Positions 48,109 to 57,181 of a DNA stretch of 64,000 nucleotides are shown piece by piece. The notes beneath the pieces are model-generated. The model saw nothing but the letters and a program-made list of their open reading frames with translations, had not been told where the DNA came from and ran no database searches. Each line of letters begins with the position of its first letter. The first letter of the stretch is position 1. The DNA is from a virus, in IMG/VR virus record IMGVR_UViG_3300032313_000518, positions 1 to 64,000 of that record; one strand, written 5' to 3'. A program made the translations under genes and the position numbers.

Positions 48109-48818
48109 TGTACAAATATATCATAGTATCAGATTTACATTTAGGTACTAAACATAGTAAAGCAAAGGAGTTCTTACAATTCATAGAAGAGAACCCATGC
48201 GAACAACTTATTCTCAATGGGGATATAGTTGATGGATGGGCATTGCAAAGAGGAACTAAATGGAGAACATCTCACACAAAGGTAATTGCTAAACTAATAA
48301 AACTATCCACAAAGCAAAAGGTAGTTTGGATACGGGGAAATCACGATGATTTTCTTAAAGATTTTATTGGTACTAATTTGGGTAATATAAAAATCAGAGA
48401 AGATTATATTATTACCGCAGATAAAAGATACTTCATATTTCACGGAGATATTATAGATGTATTTATTACAAAATACAAATGGTTATCACAAATAGGAGCG
48501 GTTGGATACGATTTTGCTTTATTACTAAATGACGTGTATAATTGGTATCGTAAGTGGAGAAATCTACCTTATTATTCAATATCACAAAGAATAAAAGAGG
48601 GTGTTAAAATAGCAACCAATTATGTTAATGATTTTGAAACAACCGCAATCCGAATGGCAGGTGATAAGATGTGTGATGGTGTTATTTGTGGACACATTCA
48701 CCAACCCGCTGACAGAATGATTGGTAAAAAACACTATCTCAATTCAGGAGATTGGGTTGAGAATATGACAGCAATCTGTATAAATGATAACAATAATATA
48801 ACAATTAAAAGAATATAA
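48108..48818 (+). CDS. LpxH-like metallophosphoesterase, 236 aa
   Basis: Two-metal phosphoesterase: SDLHLGTK, NGDIVDGW, WIRGNHDDF, FHGDIIDVF and CGHIHQPA, with YLNSGDWVEN at the end. The order and spacing match UDP-2,3-diacylglucosamine hydrolase-like proteins of Bacteroidota, which act in lipid A synthesis or related glycolipids. Together with two glycosyltransferases it suggests lipopolysaccharide change during infection. It is unlike the phosphoesterase at 6672. Confidence 0.82.
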   Translation: MYKYIIVSDLHLGTKHSKAKEFLQFIEENPCEQLILNGDIVDGWALQRGTKWRTSHTKVIAKLIKLSTKQKVVWIRGNHDDFLKDFIGTNLGNIKIREDYIITADKRYFIFHGDIIDVFITKYKWLSQIGAVGYDFALLLNDVYNWYRKWRNLPYYSISQRIKEGVKIATNYVNDFETTAIRMAGDKMCDGVICGHIHQPADRMIGKKHYLNSGDWVENMTAICINDNNNITIKRI

Positions 48819-48822
48819 TTGT

Positions 48823-48832
48823 GATATTTATA
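48823..48832 (+). promoter_or_regulatory. late-type element GATATTTATA
   Basis: GATATTTATA, 20 bases before the ATG at 48853. Confidence 0.6.
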
Positions 48833-48852
48833 TATACAAACTAAACAAATAA

Positions 48853-49893
48853 ATGTCATCCTCAAAAACTCTGTTTATATTAAAAAGAAAACAAAACTAT
48901 AATCTTTCAACCGATTATAGTGTTGGATTAAGCACCGGCCTGTACAATTCGGCTCAATTTATGAATCAAATGCTATTAGATGGCGGGTTTGATTCTCAAA
49001 TGGTAGTTGTAAATGATAATAACGATATAGATAGAGAAGTAACTCTACACAAACCAACCCACGTTATTATTGAAGCTCTTTGGGTTGTTCCATCTAAATT
49101 CGAAGTTCTTTGCAAATTACATCCAAACGTTAAATGGGTAATTCGTTTACATAGCGAAATACCATTTTTAGCAAATGAAGGAATGGCAATGGATTGGATT
49201 GGGGAATATAGTAAATTTGATAATATTATTATTTCTTGCAACTCACCACAAACTACCAAAGATATTGAGTTTTATATGAGTACAAAATTGGGTATTAAAA
49301 AGAATATAGCTTTTTTACCAAATTTTTATCCACAACAATATAAAACTAAATCATTCAATAAGAAAGGTGATACGATTCACATAGGATGTTTTGGTGCAAT
49401 TAGACCTCTAAAAAATCATCTTATACAAGCATTTGCAGCAATTAAGTTTGCAGATGAAATTGGTAAAAAATTACATTTCCATATCAATTGCGATAGAGTT
49501 GAACAAAAAGGAGAACCAATATTAAATAACTTAATAAGTATGTTCAATCATTTAGAACATAAAGGTCATAAGTTAGTTCATCATGAGTGGAGTGTTAGAG
49601 AGCAATTTATTCAATTATGTTCTACGATGGATATTGGAATTCAGATATCATTTAATGAAACTTTTAATATTGTAGGAGCTGATATAGTTTCACAAGGAGT
49701 TCCTTTGGTATCTTCACCTGAAATCCCTTGGGCTAATTCATTATTTACTGCAAGACAAACTAATACTGATGATATTGTAGATTCACTATTATGTACTTAC
49801 GCATATCCAAAAATAAATGTATTATTAAATCAAAGAGGTCTTGAAAAATATACAAATAAAACAAAACATATTTGGTTTAAGTTTTTCAAATGA
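48853..49893 (+). CDS. GT4-like (GT-B) glycosyltransferase, 346 aa
   Basis: GT-B-type layout: an N-terminal acceptor half with WVIRLHSEIPFLANEG and IISCNSP, a linker FLPNFYP, then IHIGCFGAIRPLKNHLIQAF and SFNETFNIVGADIVSQGVPL, the donor-binding E-x7-E region. Similar enzymes occur in T4-like phages and may act on host glycans or on DNA; nothing here indicates DNA glucosylation. Driven by a late-type element. Confidence 0.78.
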   Translation: MSSSKTLFILKRKQNYNLSTDYSVGLSTGLYNSAQFMNQMLLDGGFDSQMVVVNDNNDIDREVTLHKPTHVIIEALWVVPSKFEVLCKLHPNVKWVIRLHSEIPFLANEGMAMDWIGEYSKFDNIIISCNSPQTTKDIEFYMSTKLGIKKNIAFLPNFYPQQYKTKSFNKKGDTIHIGCFGAIRPLKNHLIQAFAAIKFADEIGKKLHFHINCDRVEQKGEPILNNLISMFNHLEHKGHKLVHHEWSVREQFIQLCSTMDIGIQISFNETFNIVGADIVSQGVPLVSSPEIPWANSLFTARQTNTDDIVDSLLCTYAYPKINVLLNQRGLEKYTNKTKHIWFKFFK

Positions 49894-49901
49894 TATTTAT
49901 A
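49892..49901 (+). promoter_or_regulatory. late-type element GATATTTATA
   Basis: GATATTTATA overlaps the previous stop codon and precedes the TTG start at 49936 by 34 bases. Confidence 0.6.
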
Positions 49902-49935
49902 TCCGGTTACACTTTTAAATATAAATCGGATATGA

Positions 49936-51546
49936 TTGAAAAAGTTAAAAGTTTTATTAAGTGTATTATTCATATTCTGTCTAGCTTCCAAAGCTAACGG
50001 ACAAACAACATTTACACAAACATTTATAGATAAGTGTACTGGAGAAGTAAAACTCGCCACCACTACCTATGTCAATGGAAATGCCTTTGTATCATTCTAT
50101 GACCAAATGAAAGTATTCTCACCCGAAGAAGTTCAAAGTGGTGCAATGAAAATTTGGTTACAAGCAGTTTACCTTGCTTATGCAAATAAGACTTGTGCAA
50201 CTGCAACGGTAGTTCAACAAACCATTCAACAAACGGTAAACCAAGCAGTTCAACAAGCAGCATCTCAAGCGGCTCAACAGGCAGCAGCTCAAGCCGCATC
50301 ACAAGCAGCAGCTCAAGCGGCTTCACAAGCAGCAGCTTCAGCCGCACAATCGGCAGCAGCTTCGGCAGCTCAATCAGCGGCAAGTTCAGCTGCATCATCT
50401 GCTGCTTCTTCTGCGGCAAGTTCAGCGGCAAGTTCAGCTGCATCATCTGCCGCTTCTTCTGCGGCTAGTGGAGCGGCTTCATCGGCAGCTGGTTCTGCGG
50501 CTAGTGGAGCAGCAGCTTCGGCAGCCGGAGCGGCAGTACCACCACCCCCACCAACTCCATCCGCACCTGCTCCTAGCGCTCCGGCTCCTTCTGGTGGAGG
50601 TTCACCTACCCCATCATCAAATAGTTCTTCTGGTGGAGGAAACGGAGGTGGTAGTTCATCACCAAAAGCAGAAGCAAAAGCTGAGGCAAAAGCTGAGGCA
50701 AAAGCCGAAGCTAAAGCTGAATCAAAATCGGAAAGTAAGAGTGAATCTAAATCAGAATCCAAATCCGAATCCAAAGAAGAAAGTAAATCCGAAAGTAAAA
50801 GTGAGGAAAAGAAAGAAGAATCAAAATCGGAATCTAAAAAAGAAGAAAAGAAAGAAGAGAAAAAGGAAGAGAAGAAACAAAAAGCAGCACCAATAAATCC
50901 ATTATTATTGGCATCGGATTTAAGTGTAGTAGAATCCGAACCTGGTAGTTGGCAGGCAATCCTATCAACTGGTGTATCTCGTTCATCAATGGCTGGAGAT
51001 GAAAGTTATTCAGCTAGTTCAATGATTTGGAGTAATCTAAAACAATTTGCCCTAAGTGGTGGTTATACTAAGATGAACTTCAAAGATGGAGCATTACATT
51101 CTATGAACTCATACTCACTAACTGGTGCATATTTGGATAGAACCTATATGAGTTTAGTTGGATTGACAGTAATAATACCACACCCAAAGATTGGAGTATA
51201 TGGATACAATGTTGGTTTAGTTAATCTATTCTCACCAAAAGAAGGTGGGGGATATGGATATAGTGTAAGTAATTCTGGTGTTCTATTTTGGACTAAACCA
51301 TATCAAACTACAAAGAAATTAACACTATCACCGCAAGTGTTTACAATGTTACCTGGTGGAAGTTGGGATACAACCAATGGTACATTCACTTATAGTTCCG
51401 ATGTTGGATTATTATTGGGTACTTCGATTGATTACAAAATCAGTAAACGTTTTGGATTTAGTTTTAATTACAAAATCAATACGTCTACTGCTGCAGGGGC
51501 TCCGATATTAAGTAACTTTTTAATTGGTTCTAGATTGATGCTTTAA
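49936..51546 (+). CDS. outer-membrane barrel with long Ala/Ser and Lys/Glu stalk, 536 aa
   Basis: TTG start gives a good signal peptide (MKKLKVLLSVLFIFCLASKA, then NGQ); the ATG at 49932 is in another frame. After a small domain (24-93) come about 105 residues of QAA/SAA repeats, a Pro/Gly linker (201-242), about 75 residues of KAEA, KSES and KKEE repeats, and a barrel (about 320-536) ending NFLIGSRLML. The barrel end resembles the 38189 protein (LGTSIDYKISKRFGFSFN). This looks like a surface or periplasmic stalk anchored in the outer membrane. Late expression is likely. Confidence 0.8.
   Translation: MKKLKVLLSVLFIFCLASKANGQTTFTQTFIDKCTGEVKLATTTYVNGNAFVSFYDQMKVFSPEEVQSGAMKIWLQAVYLAYANKTCATATVVQQTIQQTVNQAVQQAASQAAQQAAAQAASQAAAQAASQAAASAAQSAAASAAQSAASSAASSAASSAASSAASSAASSAASSAASGAASSAAGSAASGAAASAAGAAVPPPPPTPSAPAPSAPAPSGGGSPTPSSNSSSGGGNGGGSSSPKAEAKAEAKAEAKAEAKAESKSESKSESKSESKSESKEESKSESKSEEKKEESKSESKKEEKKEEKKEEKKQKAAPINPLLLASDLSVVESEPGSWQAILSTGVSRSSMAGDESYSASSMIWSNLKQFALSGGYTKMNFKDGALHSMNSYSLTGAYLDRTYMSLVGLTVIIPHPKIGVYGYNVGLVNLFSPKEGGGYGYSVSNSGVLFWTKPYQTTKKLTLSPQVFTMLPGGSWDTTNGTFTYSSDVGLLLGTSIDYKISKRFGFSFNYKINTSTAAGAPILSNFLIGSRLML
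50215..50883 (+). repeat. coding low-complexity repeats (SAA/QAA and KAE/KSE)
   Basis: Imperfect trinucleotide-rich repeats of GCA/GCT/TCA/CAA (50215-50535), a proline/glycine linker (50536-50661) and AAA-GAA/TCA-GAA type repeats (50662-50883). Codons vary, so selection acts on protein composition more than on recent slippage. Long open frames on other strands here are artefacts of this composition. Confidence 0.8.
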
Positions 51547-51683
51547 GAAATAACTTCTTTATCTATATGTAAAGGTTCAGTATGTTGTCTTTGCTTTCTA
51601 ACACCATAATGAGTTGTTGTTTTTGCAATTGTAGCTCCTAAAGAACCACAAATTAAAATTATTGTAATTAATAAATTTATCAT
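51543..51683 (-). CDS. possible small leftward membrane protein, 46 aa
   Basis: On the minus strand ATG at 51683 runs to TAA at 51545-51543, overlapping the stop codon of the barrel gene. Residues 2-20 are hydrophobic (INLLITIILICGSLGATIA), followed by a polar tail. No clear promoter is visible; the rest of the gap to 51865 is A/T-rich without features except a late-type element. Confidence 0.4.
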   Translation of the reverse strand: MINLLITIILICGSLGATIAKTTTHYGVRKQRQHTEPLHIDKEVIS

Positions 51684-51836
51684 TTTTTTGTATTATTTGT
51701 ATTGTTTTATCACTTTTCTAATATAAGTATTGGAAAAATACTAAAAAGATAATAAAAATAGGATTTTCCCAATAAGTTAAAAAAGGTTCTTTATATAATA
51801 CAAAAATATTATAATTTTATTGATTATTAAGTATTT

Positions 51837-51846
51837 AATATTTATT
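51837..51846 (+). promoter_or_regulatory. late-type element AATATTTATT
   Basis: AATATTTATT, 19 bases before the ATG at 51866, at the start of the tail gene block. Confidence 0.5.
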
Positions 51847-51865
51847 GGTGTAAAAAATATACATT

Positions 51866-52492
51866 ATGAACACGTTTCTTAAATTAGGTGTAATCGTTAT
51901 AGCAATCGCAGTTGGAATATTTATATTCCGTGAATGTTCTTCATCGGATACGCCGGGTGAAACTGTGAATGTGGATGGTAAAAAGTATGAGTTAATAAAA
52001 CACAAAATTGATACTTTTGTTGTTGAGCACACTCAAATAAAATATAAAAGAGGACAAGATATCTACCACGAAACAATTGTGGAAAAAGAAAAGAGAGTAG
52101 AAGTACCTATTTATATTAAATCTGATAGTGAAAGAATTGTCAGAGAGTATCATCAAAAAGTTTTGTATAAAGATAAGTTAGTATTAGAAAATAATTTGGG
52201 AACAATTGAATTAACTGATACTATATCTATGAATAAGATTATTGGCAGAAAGTGGAACGCTCAAATAAGAGAAAGAACCATAACTGATACCAAAATAGTA
52301 AAAGAGTTACCAAAGAATCAAGTCTACATTGGAGCACAAACTATAATTGGGAATTCAACTGTAATGGCTGGACCACAACTTACATTGAAAACTAAAAAAG
52401 ATAATATGTATGGTGCCGGAGTATTGATTGATGGTAATGGAAACAAATACTTAGGAGTTTCAGTTGGTTGGAAAATTAGACTTAAAAAATAA
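51866..52492 (+). CDS. envelope-spanning protein, 208 aa
   Basis: N-terminal membrane span (about residues 6-21, KLGVIVIAIAVGIFIF), an extended charged region with many strands (YHETIVEKEKRVEVPIYI), and a C-terminal strand-rich end (VYIGAQTIIGNSTVMAGPQL, YLGVSVGWKIRLKK) that resembles the last hairpins of an outer-membrane barrel. It may bridge inner membrane and outer membrane like a spanin, but no family is recognised. Confidence 0.6.
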   Translation: MNTFLKLGVIVIAIAVGIFIFRECSSSDTPGETVNVDGKKYELIKHKIDTFVVEHTQIKYKRGQDIYHETIVEKEKRVEVPIYIKSDSERIVREYHQKVLYKDKLVLENNLGTIELTDTISMNKIIGRKWNAQIRERTITDTKIVKELPKNQVYIGAQTIIGNSTVMAGPQLTLKTKKDNMYGAGVLIDGNGNKYLGVSVGWKIRLKK

Positions 52493-52493
52493 A

Positions 52494-53300
52494 ATGCTCA
52501 ACGAGTGTATCATTGTATCTAAAGAAGTTGGTGATAAGTTCATCTTAGCTAAAAATAGAGATAGAGCTTACAAACCAAAATTAGAAATTATCCACACTAT
52601 CATAAATGGTGTGGAGGTTGCATACATTCACGATATGATTACCGATTGGAGTGAGGGTATGAACGAGTTTGGAATTGGTATTGTAAATTCAGCTCTAATG
52701 GTAGGACATGATGAGGCAGAAGCAAAGTTGGTAAAGAAGAGTGGTAAACCATCCAAAGATGGAAAGAAAATTAGAACTGCACTTTCACAAAAAACTTTAA
52801 GAGAAGCAATCAAAGCAGCAGTATTAACTGATGGTGGTGTAAACGGACATACATTTGTTTCATCTCCAAAGTATATGGTTAGTATTGAAAAGACATCAAA
52901 ACACAGACCTAATATTATTTTACACAATATGGAAAATCCAGTTGTTCGTACAAATCACGGACATATGTTTACTGATGCTGGATACACACATGGACAAAAA
53001 TACTTATCATCTAAAATGAGAAAGATATCAGCTGAAAAATCAGTTGATAAAGTTGAAGATTGGAAAGAGATTGCAAATGCAATGAGAAAAGAATTCTTTC
53101 CAAAACAATCTCAACTTAATATGGCAAGAAAATCTAAAGAGATGTTCACATCATCTCAAACTGTACTTAACCTTACTGATAGAATATTACAAATAGAATA
53201 TTTTACTGATAACGTCCAAGAGTTTGTTGGTATAACTAATAAGTTACCAAAGGACTACAAAGCTAAAATCAGTATCGTAGTAAAACCAATTCAATCCTAA
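52494..53300 (+). CDS. Ntn-hydrolase-like (C45/linear amide hydrolase) protein, 268 aa
   Basis: MLNECIIVSKEVGDKFILAK leads into NRDRAY, the early motif of Ntn hydrolases whose nucleophile would be Cys5; VRTNHG with later GYTHGQKY supports the fold. Such enzymes cleave amide bonds in small molecules or peptides, including cell-wall or signalling compounds. The start is placed at ATG 52494, not 52464 inside the previous gene. The N-terminal residues before Cys would need removal for activity. Appears in other T4-like phages without known substrate. Confidence 0.65.
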   Translation: MLNECIIVSKEVGDKFILAKNRDRAYKPKLEIIHTIINGVEVAYIHDMITDWSEGMNEFGIGIVNSALMVGHDEAEAKLVKKSGKPSKDGKKIRTALSQKTLREAIKAAVLTDGGVNGHTFVSSPKYMVSIEKTSKHRPNIILHNMENPVVRTNHGHMFTDAGYTHGQKYLSSKMRKISAEKSVDKVEDWKEIANAMRKEFFPKQSQLNMARKSKEMFTSSQTVLNLTDRILQIEYFTDNVQEFVGITNKLPKDYKAKISIVVKPIQS

Positions 53301-53314
53301 CTTTTTATAGTTTA

Positions 53315-53324
53315 GATATTTATA
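53315..53324 (+). promoter_or_regulatory. late-type element GATATTTATA
   Basis: GATATTTATA, 27 bases before the ATG at 53352, ahead of the baseplate genes. Confidence 0.65.
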
Positions 53325-53351
53325 TACAAGCAATATATAAATAAAATTACT

Positions 53352-53744
53352 ATGTCAACCGATTTCGAATTATTCAAAGGTAAAACATTAGGTTCACTTT
53401 TTGAGGACATCTATAATAACCAAACACAAAAGAAAGCAAAAATATCCGAACTAATCATTGAACTAAAAAAAATGGTTAGACACGCAGGTGATATGGCTGT
53501 TATAGGTCCTTTAATTAGAGATTTAATAGATACATCGGTAAAGAATGATGACCAATTGGTTAAGTTGGCAAACCTTGCTCAAAAACTAATAGTATCTGAA
53601 AAAAAATCGGAGGGGGATGATGGATTCCTTTCAGCATTTGAAAAAGAACAATTACTAAAAGATATTGAAGATACTCAATTAGAATTAGAAAGAGTAGATG
53701 AATTAGAAAACGAAATAGAGGAGCTTAAATTAAAAGTTAAATAA
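53352..53744 (+). CDS. helical structural protein, 130 aa
   Basis: Helical throughout (ISELIIELKKMVRHAGDMAV) with a C-terminal coiled coil (LELERVDELENEIEELKLKV). Directly joined to the gp5-like spike gene and behind a late-type element. Probably a tail or baseplate component or assembly factor; family not named. Confidence 0.6.
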   Translation: MSTDFELFKGKTLGSLFEDIYNNQTQKKAKISELIIELKKMVRHAGDMAVIGPLIRDLIDTSVKNDDQLVKLANLAQKLIVSEKKSEGDDGFLSAFEKEQLLKDIEDTQLELERVDELENEIEELKLKVK

Positions 53745-54977
53745 ATGTCGGAAAGAACAGACGCACTTGCAAATTTAGATAAAGAATTATTAAAAAAAGG
53801 TGTTGATTTGGTCACTATTGGATATGTTCATGATGTGATTTTAGATGAAACGCATCCAAAAGCCGAAGGTAATTCCGCTTATATTGGTGCTATTTTATAT
53901 TCAAATTCAACTACCATTTCTGGTGATACTGATTTATTTATAGCACTACCAATAGATAGAAATATAAAAAATTTACCAGTAAAAAATGAAAGAGTTCAAA
54001 TACATCATTTTGGTCAAAGTGAAAAATACTCTTTAATAGAAAATTCATCAAATCCATCGGTAACTGCAAATGAAAGTCAAATAGCAGGAGCTATAGCTGG
54101 TGGTTCTACTGGAAACCAACCACCACCCAAAATTGATATAGATGTAGCTGTAACTGAAACTGCAAAAACAAATACGGATACTTCTAAAAAATACAATGGG
54201 TATGGTAAATATTATAAAGGTCAAATAGGAATTCATAATTTAAAAATGTACGAAGGTGATAATGTAATTCAAAGTAGATTTGGACAATCGATACGTTTTA
54301 GTGGTTATAATAATCCAAACAGTACATTTTCACCAACAATCATTATTAGAAATAAAGAAACTTCACTAAATCAAGGTAACACCAAAGCCAAGATATCAGT
54401 AGAGGAGGATATAAATAGGGATGGTAGTAGTATAGTATTATCTTCCAATGAATACCAATTACCATTTCAGCCTGGTAATTTAGATGAAAAAGGAAATAGT
54501 GATTGGAGTGAAAATGCAAGTCCAATAAGTTGGCTGCCAGGTACATTTCCATCAAAATTGGTTGGTGACCAAATTTTAATAAATTCTGGTAGAATTATAA
54601 TATCATCAAAATCAGCAGAAATGCTTTTTTATTCTAAAAAAGATTATGGATTTATATCAGAGGGAATGCTTCACATAGATAATAAGCAAGGTATAAGAGC
54701 AATTGTTGGTGATAAAATACTTATAAAAACAAATAGTCAAGATATAAAATTTATAACAGACCAAGGAAAAATTGAATTAGGTAATATTAATTTAGAACCA
54801 TTGGTTATGGGAAATAAATTGGTAAATATTTTAAAAGATTTAATAAGTTTAATTACTCAACAGCAATATCTAACTCCATCTGGTCCAAGTGCGGAAGGGC
54901 CGGTAAACAAACCGCAATTTGATTCTCTAGCATCTAAATTAGATACTATATTAAGTGCTTTAAATAAAACATCATAA
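53745..54977 (+). CDS. gp5-like baseplate hub/spike protein, 410 aa
   Basis: An N-terminal OB-fold-like part (VDLVTIGYVHDVI, YIGAILYSNST, VQIHHFG), a central Gly/Pro linker, then a region of short strands with repeated turns (IIIRNKETSLNQ, GDQILINSGRIIISSKSAEM, GDKILIKTNSQDIKFITD, GKIELG) like the spike helix of gp5/gpV. It would form the tip of the contractile tail that pierces the outer membrane. The lysozyme part of T4 gp5 is absent; the next gene supplies hydrolase activity. Confidence 0.7.
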   Translation: MSERTDALANLDKELLKKGVDLVTIGYVHDVILDETHPKAEGNSAYIGAILYSNSTTISGDTDLFIALPIDRNIKNLPVKNERVQIHHFGQSEKYSLIENSSNPSVTANESQIAGAIAGGSTGNQPPPKIDIDVAVTETAKTNTDTSKKYNGYGKYYKGQIGIHNLKMYEGDNVIQSRFGQSIRFSGYNNPNSTFSPTIIIRNKETSLNQGNTKAKISVEEDINRDGSSIVLSSNEYQLPFQPGNLDEKGNSDWSENASPISWLPGTFPSKLVGDQILINSGRIIISSKSAEMLFYSKKDYGFISEGMLHIDNKQGIRAIVGDKILIKTNSQDIKFITDQGKIELGNINLEPLVMGNKLVNILKDLISLITQQQYLTPSGPSAEGPVNKPQFDSLASKLDTILSALNKTS

Positions 54978-54978
54978 T

Positions 54979-57126
54979 ATGTCTTGGGACACATTTAAAG
55001 AAACTATATTAATAGTTGCAAACAATCCTAAAAGTATACCTGATAGAAATACTGTTGCAAAACTTTATGCAAATGCATATGATACTGCTATAAAAAATGG
55101 AGGAGATACTAAAAACCAAACCCGTTTAATTAAAGGTAATGTTGAAAGTATGAGAGTAGCGTTTTTAGCTGCATTGGAAAAGGGTGTTACAACCTATGGA
55201 CCTTATGATTTAGTTGCTCAAATGGGAGATGGTGTTAAGGCATATTGGGCAAATGCTACAATGGATAAGTATCCGGTTCCAATTGAATTACCCAATGGTG
55301 CGGTTGCCAACATAAACATTGTAGAAAATAACATAATTGAGGTAGGTGAGTGGTTAGAACCACTATCAACACCATCTGCACCAAAGCCAGCAAATACACC
55401 ACCTCCTGCACCAAAACAAAACCCAAAACCTTCCGATGATTATAATTTAAGAAAAATGTTGGATGATGCTGGTTATGCGGCCATAAAAAAATATGAAGAT
55501 GAGGATGGTTGTGTTTCTTTAATAAGTGGTAAAACGGGATTGCAACTTACGGATTATAAAAAAGTTGGATGTGGTGGGTATAACCCTGGACAAGATGCTC
55601 AAGAAAGAATTATAAAAGAAAGAATAAAAAATGTATTAGGATTTGATGTTTGGGCTAAAATACCACCCATATTTAGAATGCAAATATATTCATTTATGTA
55701 TAATGCCGATTCTACTGCAGATACGGCAACTGTAAAGGGTGACAAATTCAGATGGATTGCTGGCTTGTTGCAGGCAGCAAAAAATGAAACATCTCAATAT
55801 AGAGCAAGCGTTAGAACGAATCAAATAATAAGAGATTTTGAAATACCTTATTTGAAAACATTAACAACTGCTGATTTTCAAAAAATCTATCCAACTTATC
55901 TTAAAGTTTTAGATGAGATGTACAAAGCCATTAGTGATGCTGAGTTACAATCGTTAGCAAATAAAACAACAAATGCAGAAAAAGCATTAGTTGTAAAGAA
56001 AGCATCAGGTTATAATCTTACTTGGAAAGATAGACCTTCTAAAATTCAAACACATTACGAATCCTCTATTTTTGGAAAAAAAGATAAATCACCGCAAGAA
56101 GTTGGACAAACTAATGACCCATCGAAACAAACAACGGAAGAACCAACATCTAATATTCCATTAAAATCAGGTCCTATTCCACCAACAAATAATACTTCAC
56201 TATTTGTTGATTATTTTATAAGAACCGCAATTGACCATTTAAATACAATAAAAGGAATAATTATTACACAATCAAGTTATGGTATAATTAATGGACCTGG
56301 TGTATTAAATTGGAAAGGATATACGGTAAAAGGTACTGTTCAGACAAGACAAATTATTTCAGTTGGTGATTTTACAGACAAATTAAAAGATTATTTAATA
56401 TCTCAAGGTATTGTAGAAACAGAAGAAATAGTAGATGAAAATTCAGATGAAAAGGGAGGTGATGCCGTAACCTACACAAAATATAAAGGAGGAAGCAAAC
56501 AACAAAAAAATGCAATGGCAAGTGCACTATTAAATGTACACAAAATCGGTACATATACAGATTATAAAGATTGGAAACAACCAAAGGGTAAAAATAATTT
56601 TTCAGTAGGATTTGATGTGGGACTTTGTGCTCAATGGACATTTAATATAGCTAAAAATTATGTTTTTTATCTTAATGGGTTTGGTTCAAAATCAGATGGT
56701 CCTGCTTATAGAGCAGGTGCTAATGCAAATGAACGTGGATACTGGACTTCATTAAAATTTTTAGGTTATAGATTGGATATTGATACTACGTTTGAATCCA
56801 AAGCACCTTTAGTAGCATTATTATCAGATGCTGAAAAATTTAATATAGGTGATGTTGCTGTATATTTTGGAACAGATGGTATAGAATTACCAGGTCATAC
56901 ACAAATATTTACAGGTGGATATGGTAGCGATTATCCTAAAGCCGGATATGGTACAGCAGCACCCAATCGTCCCAAGAAAAAATATTTAGAAAAGGGAGGG
57001 TGGGATAATGTTTCAAATTGGGAAACTGATGCTTACAACAACTATGGGAGTTCAATGGTTTATAGAAGTAAATCCAGTTCATCAAAAACTTGGAGATTAT
57101 TGATATTTAGAGCACCATCCAAATAA
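54979..57126 (+). CDS. tail-associated cell-wall hydrolase, 715 aa
   Basis: N-terminal helical module (FKETILIVANNPKSIPDRNT), a Pro-rich linker (about 135-155), a lysozyme-like central region (AAIKKYEDEDGCVSL, NPGQDAQERI, FRMQIYSFMYNADS) and a C-terminal CHAP/NlpC-like region (FDVGLCAQWTFNIAKNYV with catalytic Cys, later LPGHTQIFTGG with His). It is probably a two-activity enzyme that opens peptidoglycan during DNA injection. Domain borders are approximate, and the lysozyme assignment is weaker than the CHAP one. Confidence 0.65.
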   Translation: MSWDTFKETILIVANNPKSIPDRNTVAKLYANAYDTAIKNGGDTKNQTRLIKGNVESMRVAFLAALEKGVTTYGPYDLVAQMGDGVKAYWANATMDKYPVPIELPNGAVANINIVENNIIEVGEWLEPLSTPSAPKPANTPPPAPKQNPKPSDDYNLRKMLDDAGYAAIKKYEDEDGCVSLISGKTGLQLTDYKKVGCGGYNPGQDAQERIIKERIKNVLGFDVWAKIPPIFRMQIYSFMYNADSTADTATVKGDKFRWIAGLLQAAKNETSQYRASVRTNQIIRDFEIPYLKTLTTADFQKIYPTYLKVLDEMYKAISDAELQSLANKTTNAEKALVVKKASGYNLTWKDRPSKIQTHYESSIFGKKDKSPQEVGQTNDPSKQTTEEPTSNIPLKSGPIPPTNNTSLFVDYFIRTAIDHLNTIKGIIITQSSYGIINGPGVLNWKGYTVKGTVQTRQIISVGDFTDKLKDYLISQGIVETEEIVDENSDEKGGDAVTYTKYKGGSKQQKNAMASALLNVHKIGTYTDYKDWKQPKGKNNFSVGFDVGLCAQWTFNIAKNYVFYLNGFGSKSDGPAYRAGANANERGYWTSLKFLGYRLDIDTTFESKAPLVALLSDAEKFNIGDVAVYFGTDGIELPGHTQIFTGGYGSDYPKAGYGTAAPNRPKKKYLEKGGWDNVSNWETDAYNNYGSSMVYRSKSSSSKTWRLLIFRAPSK

Positions 57127-57147
57127 ATCCCAAAAATAAACAATTTA

Positions 57148-57157
57148 AATATTTATA
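57148..57157 (+). promoter_or_regulatory. late-type element AATATTTATA
   Basis: AATATTTATA, 24 bases before the ATG at 57182. Confidence 0.6.
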
Positions 57158-57181
57158 TTAACAACAACGAAAGATAATCAA

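Noticed and set aside
50370-50774. Long leftward open frame over the Ala/Ser and Lys/Glu repeat, and a +strand frame at 50468-50896
   Set aside because: Both arise from the repetitive composition of the barrel protein gene; they lack start context and encode only low-complexity sequence.
50215-50883. Repeats that might suggest a CRISPR array
   Set aside because: Units are 6-12 bases, imperfect, without spacers, and lie in one continuous reading frame.
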